Shown piece after piece: positions 1-10,467 of a stretch of 64,000 bases of DNA (within the stretch, counting starts at the first letter, position 1; each line of letters begins with the position of its first letter). The notes under the pieces were generated by a model that did not search any database, was not told where the DNA came from, and was given only the letters and a program-made list of their open reading frames with translations. Origin of the DNA: Coniella vitis (Eukaryota > Ascomycota > Sordariomycetes > Diaporthales > Schizoparmaceae); the NCBI GenBank assembly GCA_011317545.1, contig WUJK01000003.1, positions 3,968,001 to 4,032,000 of the forward strand, read 5' to 3'. The translations under genes and the position numbers were made by a program.

Positions 1-664
1 TCGACACCGTCGTCGTCTCTGCCCAGCACTCTGAGGACATTACCACTGAGCAGCTGCGCAAGGAGATCAAGGAGAAGATCATCAAGAAGGTTATCCCCGC
101 CGAGTACCTCGACGACAACACCATCTTCCACGTATGTTTATCCACAGCCCTACTCTGACCCGCTTCAAAGAACCAGATCATGGTGACTAACAATTTCTGC
201 AGATCCAACCTTCCGGTCTCTTCATCATTGGTGGTCCTCAGGGTGACGCCGGTCTCACTGGCCGCAAGATCATTGTTGACACATACGGTGGATGGGGTGC
301 CCACGGTGGTGGTGCCTTTTCTGGCAAGGACTTCTCCAAGGTCGACCGTTCTGCTGCCTACGTTGGTCGCTGGGTCGCCAAGTCTCTGGTCGCTGCTGGC
401 CTCGCCCGTCGTGCCCTTGTTCAGCTGTCTTACGCCATTGGTGTTGCTGAGCCTCTTTCCATTTTTGTCGACACCTACGGCACCTCGTCCAAGTCCAACG
501 ACGAGCTGGTCGAGATCATCCGCAACAACTTTGACCTCCGCCCTGGTGTCATTGTCAAGGAGCTGGATCTGGCCAAGCCCATCTACTACCAGACTGCCAA
601 GAACGGCCACTTTGGCACCAACCAGAGCTTCAGCTGGGAGAAGCCCAAGACCCTCAAATACTAA
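1..664 (+). CDS. S-adenosylmethionine synthetase, 3' part (start lies outside window)
   Basis: Makes S-adenosylmethionine from methionine and ATP in the cytosol. The window opens inside the gene. Exon 1..131 reads in frame from base 3 (DTVVVSAQHSED...) and ends at donor GTATGT. The intron is 132..202, with GACTAAC branch-like sequence at 185-191 and acceptor CAG. The last exon is 203..664, ending ...KPKTLKY and TAA at 662-664. The glycine-rich signature GGGAFSGKD lies at 305-331, preceded by GGPQGDAGLTGRKIIVDTYG, both typical of the central and C-terminal domains. Roughly the last 195 residues of a family of about 390 are present. Coding bias is strong (C-ending codons), as expected of a highly expressed gene. 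Identification is by family motifs and is very secure; only the fungal paralogue name is left open. Confidence 0.97.
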
Positions 665-2736
665 GGTGCCTTGTGCTCCGGCCGGAAGACTCAACGTCTT
701 ACCCGCTTAAACTTCTTTTAATTTGATGACTTGACAGATGCGACTGGCCAAGCCAGTCGCCTCACTAGTTGCATTTTAATGTTTTGGGGATGTAGGACAA
801 TTTAACGAAAAGGCGTTCGGTTCTCAACAAACCTGATTTATCTTTTTTTTTTGGTGGTCTCGCCCTCTGAAGGGCTTTTTTTTTTCCCGAATAGAGACCT
901 ACTACTTGGCGTTGTTAAAGAGAACATGGGGAATCGCCGTGACATTTTTTCACACAGATACATTTGGGAGCGGCGTCTTTCAACAGAGACATGGCTGGCA
1001 TTTACAAAGATACCACTCAACGAGGCATTTACGATCGGCGTTTTTGGGGAACAAAAGAACTTCAACATACTTTGCTTCCTGCATGCCGACGAAGCCTGTA
1101 GGGTAACGGAATGCAGTGGCTGGGGGAGGATATGAAAGTTGCAGTGTTGGGTACTGCTCAAAAGGACGAGATACTCTCGCAAGCCTAAGATTAGGCTCAT
1201 CAGTGACAATACAAACTCTGCAACTCCTGCCAATACGAGTCACCACTGTAATCTGCCTCATGAAAGCAACAAATCAATCCGTAACATTCACACAAGATCA
1301 GCTCAACCTTCCCCGAGCCCATGTCCTCACAACACGAAGGTGAATAGCATCAGAATGCTAAGTAGAGCCTCGACTCAATAACCAGCAACTGCTCTGCTAA
1401 GGATACAAGCGCGTTACGTGAAGTATATCAAAAAGATGCACAAACGCCATGCGACAAGAAGTTGTAGAATATTTCAATCCGAGGAGGTTTTCTTTCCAAT
1501 TTTCACTCCCACTCTTGCAACTCGTTATCAAGAGAAGCCTAGACTAACAAAATCTCGTACGGCTACAGTTCGGTCTTCAGGCCTGCTCAGCAAACAAGCT
1601 CTTCATGCATTGACGCACAGAAAACTGACAGTCCAAGGCTCTTCTTAATCGAGTGGGTTCTATAGTCCGAACTCACCCGAGACTATTAGTCCATACCGGA
1701 ATGGACGTTCCCTTGCTGTCGAACAGAACCATATACCACGTGTACCAGTCGCCGTCACGAAATTCGAATAGCCACAACATGTAGGTCTCCCCGGATGAGC
1801 CCGTGATTCTAAGTTATATACTGTCGTCACATATAGGCGTAGGTTGAAAGAGTGTCCGAAGCCATTCCTAAAAAAAATTTATTTTGCCGATATTCATATC
1901 CGCCCAGAACCCTTGGTCTCCTTCCGACTGGCTACCACCAATTTTATCTTCATCGCGCTCCCCAGTCTCGAAGGCGGATCAGCAGGCTTCTGGCCGTGGG
2001 GGTGCCCCGTTGTGCCACCTCCCTTTGCCGATGCTTGATCCAGATGCAGGATCAATCGTAAGTCTATATTAAATTACTCATGTCGCTTGCAAACATCAGT
2101 AAATCAGGGCAAGCTGATCCGTGATGCCGTTTCTGAGTTACTGAGGGTGAGTTCCAGTGGATCGCTTGCCTCTGTCCGTGTACTAGGTGTTGTGCTGCTC
2201 CGCTGTGGCCTCTCTCGTATTGAGCGGCGGCTCTCGACACCGGGTGTCCACCACCACCTTGGACGACCTGAGTGGGCCGGAGGATGACAGCACAAGGCGG
2301 CTCCAATGCAATGCCCTGGCTGTGCTCAGCATCGTTAGACTGATCTTCGATACCAGCTATCGTTGTCCAAGCCACAGCCGATACCTGTCGTTTTGCTCGC
2401 TTTGTGAATATTGGAGGACCTTGAAGTGCAATGTGTTCAGCAAAGGAGAGCTTTTGCGAGGAGTTCGAGGAGCCATGCAGCCATACATAGAAATTGCAAA
2501 TCATCGCGTCAAAGAAGGAGGGTCCACGGATGATCCTATACATCCGATTTGCAGAGCTCGAGATAAGGACGTCAGAGTCCCAAATTATATATACCAAAGC
2601 ACAGCACAAGAGGGTATGGTGGTAGCAAAGGTTTCAGCGAATCATGACGACGAGGAAATGTTGGGTTGTGTAGCATGCCCCGAGCACATTTGGAACCCAC
2701 GAAGTCCATTGGATCAGATCGACAAGGCTCTCTGGT
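665..2736. other. Intergenic region with no supported gene
   Basis: Contains the 3' flank of the SAM synthetase gene, then about 2 kb without convincing coding sequence. Short open frames on both strands overlap each other, have no recognisable domain and no coherent intron pattern. Short T runs occur at 843-852 and 879-888. The far end could hold the 3' untranslated region of the doubtful minus-strand gene at 2737-3506. Confidence 0.6.
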
Positions 2737-3506
2737 CTAGAGACCGTCACACTGCTGGGTATCTTGCTCCATGTTGCCTAGAAACCGATCCAATGCAAGA
2801 CAATAATAAGCACTGCACCTGAGGCTTGCAAGAATGGATGTACCCCATGCGGACCGTATGTGTTTCTTCAGGTCTATCAGGTTTGTCAGGGAAGCTTCGA
2901 CAACCGTCGTCCGCATCATGCTGACCAGTGACGGTAGCAGAAAAGTATCACAGCGAATGTTTGTGTCCGCCGATTACCTGTCATGCCAAAAAGCTTGATG
3001 GCTTGCGGTACAACAGCCAAGCTGAAGATTGCTAGGCTTGTAATGATGGTCTTTGGTTGTGCCGTAGCAGGTCCCTCCCCGTGCGGATACCGGCGCGAAG
3101 TCAAACGTTCGTGGCTTTGGCAATATTTCATAATAATGTAAACTTCCGCAATAGCATCTGTGATCCAAATGATTGGCGAAGGTCTTTGGGGCCACATGGA
3201 GTTTGAAAAGAATCTATGCCCTAGAAATAACCACAAAATAACGGCCGCCACATGGCGTTGAAAACGAGGGCGGGCCGTGCCCTGCAAGCGAAGCATAGGC
3301 ATGAGGACCGTAAGCACGAAGTATAGCTCGTCGAAGGCTAAGTGTACATCACAAGTTCGTTTTCATAAGCCACGGCATTTTGCCCAGTCAAGTTTCTCAC
3401 TTGAGCCAATGAATGTTTCCAAGGCAGGTCGGTCGTCATAACCAGGATGGAAAGGCGGTTTACACGTATGCCGTTTGGCTGTTAAGATATACACTCGGTG
3501 CGACAT
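2737..3506 (-). CDS. Possible multi-exon integral membrane protein (tentative model)
   Basis: I do not recognise this protein. A consistent three-exon minus-strand model exists: 3506..3401, 3337..2978 and 2894..2737, with donors GTGAGA and GTAATC, introns of 63 and 83 bp, and compatible phases throughout. It encodes about 207 residues starting MSHRVYILT. The middle exon has several hydrophobic stretches (for example around ELYFVLTVLMPML, AAVILWLFLG and TIITSLAIFSLAVVPQ), so a multi-pass membrane protein is likely if real. A pyrimidine-rich tract (minus strand, 3540-3620) lies just upstream. It could be a promoter/leader or the pyrimidine tract of an intron joining this model to the open stretch at 3649-3956 through an acceptor near 3492. 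The second acceptor was chosen because the nearer CAG gives an immediate stop. No family assignment; a decayed gene is also possible. Confidence 0.3.
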
Positions 3507-3648
3507 GGACTGGCTGATATGGCGAAGCTAAACTATGAAGTGGATGACGGGGGGAAAGGCAAGAAAGGAAGAAAGGAAGAGAGAAGAGAGAAAACAAGAA
3601 AGTATGAAGACAAGCGAGGCAACGCAAAAAGTTGAGGATGTTCAGATA

Positions 3649-3956
3649 CCATCGGCTTGCAGAGCATTGATATAAGCGTCTTGTGGCCGTACTTCCTCAT
3701 TGATGATCATGGCTCGAGTGTTGTGATGCAGTACCAGGCTACCACTCGTAGGATAATTCCACGGTTTCTGCCCATGCACAAAAATTGCAGACTCACCTAG
3801 ATTGCCATTAATAAACTTGGTGTGGTCGCACCATATGCCATAGTGACACAATTGGCCGCAGCATAGTACGTCGATGGGATCCACTTTTCCATTCACAATA
3901 GGTCTGAAAGGGGAGCACAATAGGAAGAACACCACGGTAGCACCTTGCAGGTCGGC
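3649..3956 (-). CDS. Orphan open stretch, possible upstream exon of the membrane-protein model
   Basis: On the minus strand an open stretch reads ADLQGATVVFFLLCSPF and ends ...AYINALQADG at a splice donor-like GTATCT (3649-3644). It begins after an in-frame TAG at 3957-3959, part of a plausible acceptor-like GAATAG. The composition looks protein-like, with Cys/Trp and Asn spread through it, but I recognise no domain. Joining it in phase to the acceptor near 3492 (CTTAACAG) would fuse it to the 2737-3506 model. No start codon is evident, so further exons would be needed upstream. It may equally be chance or a relic. Confidence 0.2.
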
Positions 3957-4527
3957 CTATTCATGACCATTTACAATCGTTGATAATAGCGCCGTGCCGG
4001 CTATTGTTCGTCTCGTGCCAGTTCAATTTTCCATTTGAGCTGTCGTGATTGGCCCTGTTTCTTGGTTTGTTCTCACATGGCGGTCAAAAAGAGTAGCATT
4101 CAAAACCAGTCATGCGACTCGCTACTCAGATGCCGTATATCACTGCACGTCCGCCCGGGTGTGGTATGCCAAATCATAAGAAATGATGGAGAATAGAGTA
4201 TGTTCAATGACTAAACCATTTCTATATTCTGTTAGCTAAATATTCACCCGTTGCTCAAAGTCCGCTCTCGTTGCATCATACCTCTCTTCACCTATGCAAC
4301 CCACTCGGAGCATCGAACTCTTTGCATGTTGTCCACAGCGGCAAACCCGCAAGAACAAACTTGAAGACGGCATTGCTTCCTGATAAATCAGTAAAGGTAT
4401 ATCATGTACCACTTACAAGAGCCTGGATATGGGAGCAAGTGCCAAGCAAGGTACACAATGACTGACGCAGAATTAGGTAGAGAGCTACAGGGAGATTTGG
4501 TGCTTCGACGCCATTTGGTACGCCTTA
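3957..4527. other. Intergenic region, nothing recognised
   Basis: No coding signal with domain support on either strand. Probably holds the promoter and leader of the small hypothetical gene starting at 4528. Short overlapping frames at 4271-4465 and 4404-4697 are in other frames and show no protein-like features. Confidence 0.5.
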
Positions 4528-5133
4528 ATGGACCCTTCCGCCGGTCCACAAGAACATTTCAGGCGCGGTCCTCCCACGCCACCACCGGCGTACCGTCCGC
4601 GTCGAGTGCCACTGGGAACATATTCTTATCTGAGCACGGGTTCTGCGAACGACCAAGACCGCCAAGCCATGACGCCATGCCACTGCATGGTCGTTGACGC
4701 TGCTGAGGCTGGCATCGAAGCAGCGTGGAGCAACGTCGACGACAATTCCGACGATGAAGACAGGGAGCAGTCCGCTATATCAATGAACATCTCCACTGAG
4801 GTTAGGGTCTCTGGTGACGGAAATGTGCTGTGCATTCCAGACCGCCCTGCCAAAACCGCGCAGTTGGTTGCGGAAGCAGTCACTCGGACAATTCGGCAAA
4901 CCAACTCAGAGGAGCATGGTGGGATACCCATGATTGACGAGCAAGGACGTCCCAGGCGGCTTAAGATCAACATTGAAGCTGGCCTAGTGATCGACGGGAA
5001 GAGAAATGTGGTAGCTAGCGAAGCGAGCGTCGTGATGAGGCTGCTTGCAATGCAGTGTGGCGTATTCGAGAGGAAGGTGGGGAGCAATCGCCAGCCCCAG
5101 CATCACAAGCGAAAGCGCAGCGCAAGCATTTGA
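4528..5133 (+). CDS. Hypothetical protein, 201 aa, acidic middle and basic tail
   Basis: Single-exon frame from ATG 4528 to TGA 5131-5133. I do not recognise a named family. The N-terminus is proline-rich (MDPSAGPQEHFRRGPPTPPP). A Ser/Asp/Glu-rich acidic patch (around NVDDNSDDEDREQ, residues 70-82) follows, then a region that looks folded and conserved in style (residues 88-185, with IDEQGRPRRLKINIEAGL). The C-terminus is basic, ending HHKRKRSASI, a possible nuclear localisation signal. A nuclear regulatory or chromatin-associated role would be a guess. The start was chosen because it is the first ATG of the frame and gives a clean N-terminus. Confidence 0.6.
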   Translation: MDPSAGPQEHFRRGPPTPPPAYRPRRVPLGTYSYLSTGSANDQDRQAMTPCHCMVVDAAEAGIEAAWSNVDDNSDDEDREQSAISMNISTEVRVSGDGNVLCIPDRPAKTAQLVAEAVTRTIRQTNSEEHGGIPMIDEQGRPRRLKINIEAGLVIDGKRNVVASEASVVMRLLAMQCGVFERKVGSNRQPQHHKRKRSASI

Positions 5134-5653
5134 ACCGATGCTATGTAGGAGAATAGCATTCCGTTAGCGACAGGCGTGACAGGACAAGAAGAGGGATGAC
5201 AGTGCAGTTCATCAGAGCTCTGAAATTCACCGATGATGACAAACTTGGAAGACAACAGTTGTTCAAGAGTGCCTTTGTTCTTTGAGTATAACGGTCCCTG
5301 TCGCTGACGAGTAGCGGCTTTCCCAAGTGATACAATACATAGTGTAGTAGCAGGAGACGGAGAAACCTGCGTGCCGCCTACCCGGGCGCCACAGTGCTTT
5401 CAGAGTACTGAAGAAAGCAAATAATACTGTGTCAACCCCTGAGCCATTCAGACGCCATCAACCATGATTCTACCTTCTCTTACCATACTCTCCAGCTCGC
5501 GTTTTGGAACGGATACTGCGCTTACTGTACATAGACATACACACACACACATATATATACAACAACCGACACAGAACACAGTACGCCATCCGAGGCGGTG
5601 CCTCGGGTTGCATTGAACCCTGCGCAACGCCGGCACCGGCGCCCTTTGCCGCG
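5134..5653. promoter_or_regulatory. Spacer and probable promoter of the PI-PLC-like gene
   Basis: About 520 bp between two plus-strand genes. It holds a small CA/TA microsatellite at 5538-5560 (acacacacacatatatata). The reading frame of the downstream gene stays open up to an upstream ATG at 5504, but this extension encodes low-complexity sequence over the microsatellite, so I treat it as untranslated. The start at 5654 follows a GC-rich stretch and begins a normal protein. Confidence 0.45.
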
Positions 5654-7135
5654 ATGGCATCACTCACGATCCGAAACATCACGGCCAACCCGCTCGAGTT
5701 GACGAGCATTGCGCGATTCCAAGAAACGCCAAGATATGGACCACTCACCAGGCTATGCCAGGCTTTGACGCGCCTCTTCGTCTCGTATGATGCTATCAAG
5801 CCATTATCCATTGAGGATCAAGAGCCGTACGAAAGACAAGACGGGTGCTGCGTTCTCATCGAGTCCTTTGAGACCAAACGGACGAATTTCCGCCCAGCAG
5901 ATGTGGGTCATGACACTCTGCGCCTCACGTTTCGGTCACCAGGGACGGACCATCTTTATCTCGTGGACTGTCCGGGGCCCAGCTCGCGATCCCAGGTGAT
6001 GAGGAAGCTGGGCAGTGGCCCTCTCGAACTCACGGTCGTCTACACAGCCTCGAGCGGCCAGTTGACCATTTTCAGCTCTGCGGAGCTTGCCACTTGGATG
6101 AGCGGGCTACGCGATGAGTACTCCCTATCCGCGTTGTCTATTCCGGGGACACATAACAGCCCAACGTGTTATGTAGCCTTGCCGTCGGTACGATGTCAGG
6201 CAGTTTCGATCCGAGAACAGCTGGACAATGGGGTGCGCTTCTTGGACATTCGCGTCAGCGTGCATAGGCATAATGATGACCTACCACTAGTACATAGTGT
6301 TTTCCCCATCTCGCTTACCGGTAACAAATACCTTAGCGACCTTTTACAGGAAGTATATGCTTTCTTGAACACAAACCCCTCTGAGACAGTGCTTATGAGT
6401 ATCAAGAGGGAGGGCACTGGCAGAGGTACAGATCAACGGCTTTCAACATATCTTCACAACCGGTATTGTAGTGGAGATAGCGCAAAGTCGTGGTTCACAG
6501 AGCCAAGGATTCCAAGCCTCGGGGAAGCGAGAGGCAAAATTGTTCTAATACGACGCTTCAATATAGACGACTTGCTTTGGAGTGAGCACGAGGGCAAGGG
6601 TTGGGGACTTGACGCGTCGGCATGGCCCGACAACTGCATGGATGAACCAACTGGGAGCGGACTGTTACGCGTTCAAGACTTTTACGAGGTGGGCCAGAGC
6701 CATAACATCCAAAGGAAGATTGATATGGCTCGGTGTCACCTTGAGAAGGCCTGTCAGCGGAAATTCACGACTCCGACGGGTCCAGACGCGTCGTCCGGGG
6801 AAGAACCTCTTCCTTTCTTCGTCAATTTTTTGACTGCTAGCAACTTCTTCAATGCAAGCTGCTGGCCAGAGAATATTGCAGCCAAGGTCAACCCATCCAT
6901 CATTGAGTACTTGTGCGTTGGGCATGCAGAGGAGGGTCAAGGCCCAGCAAAGTTAGGAATTGGAGATGCTGGGACAGGTATTGTCGTTACTGACTGGGTT
7001 GGTCAGCACGGGGACTGGGACTTGCTCAGGTGTATTGTTGGATGGAATGCGAGGCTGCAACAGAACAGCGCAAACCCGCAGAGATCACTTATAGATGATG
7101 AAGACAGAGGACATGCGCAAACAGAATACAAGTAG
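5654..7135 (+). CDS. PI-PLC X-domain protein (PLC-like phosphodiesterase)
   Basis: A 493-residue single-exon protein with a PI-PLC X domain (TIM barrel), of the simple type seen in bacterial phosphatidylinositol phosphodiesterases and many fungal proteins without Y, EF-hand or C2 domains. The first catalytic His is in SIPGTHNSPT (His167). The Asp-Arg pair follows in RFLDIRVS (Asp198, Arg200), and the second catalytic His is in PLVHSVF (His214). The barrel continues through NTNPSETVLMSIKRE and GKIVLIRRF. About 150 residues before the X domain look like a beta-rich accessory region (LTIFSSAELATWM). No signal peptide or membrane segment is evident, so cytosolic location is inferred. Substrate could be phosphatidylinositol or a GPI-like lipid; the sequence does not decide. 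Start at 5654 rather than 5504 because the upstream extension is microsatellite sequence. Confidence 0.9.
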   Translation: MASLTIRNITANPLELTSIARFQETPRYGPLTRLCQALTRLFVSYDAIKPLSIEDQEPYERQDGCCVLIESFETKRTNFRPADVGHDTLRLTFRSPGTDHLYLVDCPGPSSRSQVMRKLGSGPLELTVVYTASSGQLTIFSSAELATWMSGLRDEYSLSALSIPGTHNSPTCYVALPSVRCQAVSIREQLDNGVRFLDIRVSVHRHNDDLPLVHSVFPISLTGNKYLSDLLQEVYAFLNTNPSETVLMSIKREGTGRGTDQRLSTYLHNRYCSGDSAKSWFTEPRIPSLGEARGKIVLIRRFNIDDLLWSEHEGKGWGLDASAWPDNCMDEPTGSGLLRVQDFYEVGQSHNIQRKIDMARCHLEKACQRKFTTPTGPDASSGEEPLPFFVNFLTASNFFNASCWPENIAAKVNPSIIEYLCVGHAEEGQGPAKLGIGDAGTGIVVTDWVGQHGDWDLLRCIVGWNARLQQNSANPQRSLIDDEDRGHAQTEYK

Positions 7136-8206
7136 TTTTAGAATTGATATTATTAGATAATAGAGCCCTGAGTATATGACAAATTTGACAAAACTCGTTT
7201 AAATCCTTGTAACCTGTGTTGTAAGATCGTCAGATTGATGTTCTAAAGATCATTTGGTAATCAAGTTGATGAAACGATTCCTTGTCAGTTCTCCAAGGTG
7301 AAAGGTTGTATCGTCACGATGAACTCGGTGTAAAACAGCAGTAAATGGGTATCATCCGGAAGGAGTTGCTGAAGGGGCAAAAAGATGCGACTTACTCGAG
7401 GTAGAAAGAGTACTGAATTCACGCTGAACATATGAATTACCTGCAACGCCGATTGTCAGCGCCGAGTCGGTCAAGATGATGTACAACGAGGCTGGAAATT
7501 GTGAATAAAGAAACAGCTATCAGGCTGGCACCAAGTTAGCGACATACTATGTAATTTTCGCCGACTGGAAAGACAAACCTCATTAAATCAGATTTTTGTA
7601 AGTGTATGTTCATTTCCGGCCAAAGGCTCGGATCAAACAGTGTGAATAACGTTCATCATATTGCTGCTGAACAACACAAGCTGGGGCAAGAGTCGGTATG
7701 TTTACCTATTGCATATCAAAGTCAGCCGCCTGCACAAGGACAGAAGAATTTTGACAGCAACAAAGTGATCAGCTGAAGCATAGTCAGGTGACGAAGTCTC
7801 AACAAGATGACCCGTCCAAACCCGTCTCGCAGGGTGTACAGCCCTGTTTTTATGAAACGGGCCAAACGGGCCTCATTCTGTCCGCCCGTTCGTTCAAATT
7901 TCGTCATATGGCAGTGGGACAAAAAGTCCAGGGATCCGAAGAGATGGGTTCAAAGTACCTAATCAGGCTGTGGTTAGCGCCACGTAGCGAGCAGATAAGG
8001 TTCAAGATGAGTAGCAGATCAGAGCGTCCAGTCAGACAAGGCTGAAACTTATAGAAACATGTAGTCCACATTGGTCTTCGGTTCGAGGAATCCCTTGATG
8101 TGTTTTATCATCACGCAGACGGAGGGAGGATGACAGAAATTTTCTTGAACCACATACCTTTTAAATTGTGAGATGAATTATGCGTTCCCCCCCCTCTCTC
8201 TCTCTC

Positions 8207-8239
<33 letters not shown>

Positions 8240-8964
8240 GAGACCACGTCTCTAAAAACAGCAACTGTGATTCGCAATGCTCATCTGTCCAAGGTATTAG
8301 CACGAAAATCGTCGCACGGTTCTTGGCGGCCCAACGCGATCCTGTTTTGTTGCTCAGGGTAATTCTAGAGATAAAAGAGTCCCCATGGATGCTTGTAGGA
8401 TTTGGATTGTTCGTAAAATGTTCGTCATAGCAGTGGTCTCGCTAAAAAGGAAAATTGTCAACATACCTTTGGAGTGCGAGATGGAGCAGTGTCCAAGATT
8501 GCAAGAAAGTGTTCAAGTAGAGGTCGGCTGAGAAAGATGAGCTTTCCAAAGTTGGTTTTGTTTTGATGGCTGCGGAATTTTGAAGGTGGGGTCGGAAAGG
8601 AAAAACAATCGGCGTTTGCGGAGCGCGACTGATAGTGGGGCTCAGTAGGGGTCATAATTTGAGATGCGTAATGAGCCACCAGAACCACTTGAATGTGGCG
8701 GTGCAAGCTACTCGACCCTGGCTGCCCTGGCTGCCTGGCTTTTGAGTTTCGGGGGCGTGGCGAATCCGGGGTAATAGGCAGGACAGCCTAACCCGTCTTG
8801 GAGGGAGCCTATCGCCGCCCGTACTAGGATGGGTTGTACATATATATTGTTGCCCCCTGCCATATCTATATTGTTTTTTGTTCTGTCTATCACTACCACC
8901 GAATCGGCTTAATTTCAAGTCATCACTCTCTGCACAAGCAGACAACTACTTGTCTATCTGTATC
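7136..8964. other. Intergenic region with a homopolymer tract and possible transposon relic
   Basis: About 1.8 kb without a supported gene. It contains a possible DNA-transposon end at 7800-7900 (repeated CCCGT / ACGGGCC units in both orientations), the C/TC/A tract at 8187-8235, and small GGCTGCC-type repeats at 8715-8743. The right end includes the promoter and leader of the gene starting at 8965. The frame of that gene is open back to 8878, but ATG 8965 is the better start. Confidence 0.5.
8187..8235 (+). repeat. Homopolymer/microsatellite tract: C8, (TC)n, A29
   Basis: Eight C, then a TC repeat to 8206, then an uninterrupted run of 29 A (8207-8235). The composite tract resembles a poly(A)-ended retroposed tail, but no recognisable retroposed body lies on its left and no obvious target duplication is seen. 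A simple repeat is the safer reading. The exact length may be affected by sequencing. Confidence 0.85.
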
Positions 8965-10467
8965 ATGGCTCCTGCCGGAGGAGTGCTGGCCCCCGCGGTC
9001 ATGCGCGCCCTACGCCAGGCGGCCGTGTCCACGGCCAAGATCTCTAAAGCTATACAAACCAGGTTTTCCCAGCCGCTCACCAAGGAAGTCGAGCGCGCCA
9101 CTGTCCTTGCGAGAGTTACCGTGCGGCAACCCATCCATCCTGCTGCAGCTCTACGACGTTCTCGCCGAGGCGCCCGTTGGTCCTCTACGGCCTCCTACGA
9201 CCGCCTCAATTCTGCCATCCGCCGCTTCATCAGCAGCGCCAGCGGCTCTGTCCCTCGACCTAGGCCCTTTATCAACACCTCCGCCTTCACAAAGACACAA
9301 GTCGGACGTGCATTCGCTCAGTTCCCTGGTAGAGCTCCGTTCTCTCACACCCTTCGGCCTAATTTAACAGGTGGTGCTCTGCCACGAACCGCTGGTGGCT
9401 ATGCCATGCCAGGTTCTGGGCGTGTGGGTGGACAACGATTCTTCAGTCACACACCCGCCTCTCAAGCGCAAGTCGTGCAGAATGTCTCGCAGGCCATGCG
9501 TGCGTTCTGGCTCTCAGGACAAAGAGCTCATTTCGACGGCTACGGCGCTCATGGCGAAAGGCAGTACAGACCGGTCAGCGCGTTGAATAAGGATGCCACG
9601 ACAAAGCTGACAACGATGTCCTCTTTTGCGTCGGGCTCTTTCATCGACTTCCACATCAACCCCACAGTGACGGCTCTTGGCTCTTTTACTGCCTCGTCTG
9701 CAGTGCTCGCCAAGGCTAATCTCGACTTCACGCCCCAGCTTGATGCGGCAACTCTCAACACCGAGGGCTTCCTCGATGTTCTTTCCACTGATTTCGCTCG
9801 CCAGCTGAAGGACCTTTCTACAGTCATGAGTGATCTTAAAAGATTGGCGGCTCTAGGTGACCTACCTATTGTCCTAGAGAAGAATCACACATTGCGGGTA
9901 CGATTTCCTGGCCTTGACATTGAAACTGTGGAACGGCTCTGCGACGATATTGGAATCCAACACGGGACCGTTGGTCAGGATCCAGAATTCGACAGTGACA
10001 ACGGTCTATCACAATCGCTCCGCTTTCCGTTCGCCCCCGATACTGACGATAATTCAATGGTCGCGATGTCCTCATTAAGGTCCAGCAAATCCTGTTTATC
10101 TGATTTGTCGTCTTTGGAAGAAAATGAAGCTCTATTCGATGACTACGTCATGAATAATCCGTGGTTAGCGCCTTCTTCTTCCTCTTCAGAGGCTATGCAC
10201 CAGGACGTCTATGAAACTCCATCGCCACGACTCCCCAGCTCTGGGGAACACGCGTCAGAAGATTTTGAGGGACTAGAGGTTAGTACCTGTGTTTTTTGAA
10301 AGAAGAATTTTTGTTTGCCCTCAAACAACTGTCGACTTTATTATTCTACCGGTCCCCTCCACAACCATAAAAGATTGTCCGAGACGTTCATCGCTAATTA
10401 ATGTTCGTAGGGGATTTATCGCTTCCTTGAAGAATGCGATCATATTTCCGCGAGACCACGGTTCTGA
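8965..10467 (+). CDS. Mitochondrial-type protein usually annotated 'casein kinase II beta 2 subunit'
   Basis: Two exons: 8965..10278 and 10411..10467 (intron 10279..10410, GTTAGT...TTCGTAG, branch-like GCTAATTA at 10393-10400), giving about 456 residues. The last exon, starting GIYRFLEECD, restores the C-terminus I recall for fungal homologues; reading through the intron would end earlier at VSTCVF. The N-terminus is rich in Arg, Ser and Ala with few acids and includes GQRFFSHTPAS, a cleavable mitochondrial-style region. The conserved core has GSFIDFHINPTVTALGS, EGFLDVLSTDFARQLKDL and RFPGLDIETVERLCDDIGIQ. I see no zinc-finger CxxC pairs of true CK2 regulatory subunits, so the common database name is probably misleading. 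The function is unknown. The tail is Ser-rich and acidic. Start at 8965 because upstream codons are leader-like. Confidence 0.8.

Noticed and set aside
180..710. Open frame of 176 codons over the SAM synthetase exon
   Set aside because: Shadow frame; the true frame gives GGGAFSGKD and the family C-terminus after splicing at 131/203.
2064..2609. Minus-strand 181-codon frame and plus-strand 2187-2822 frame
   Set aside because: The two overlap, neither shows domains, codon bias or splice support; parts could be transcribed but I cannot support a protein.
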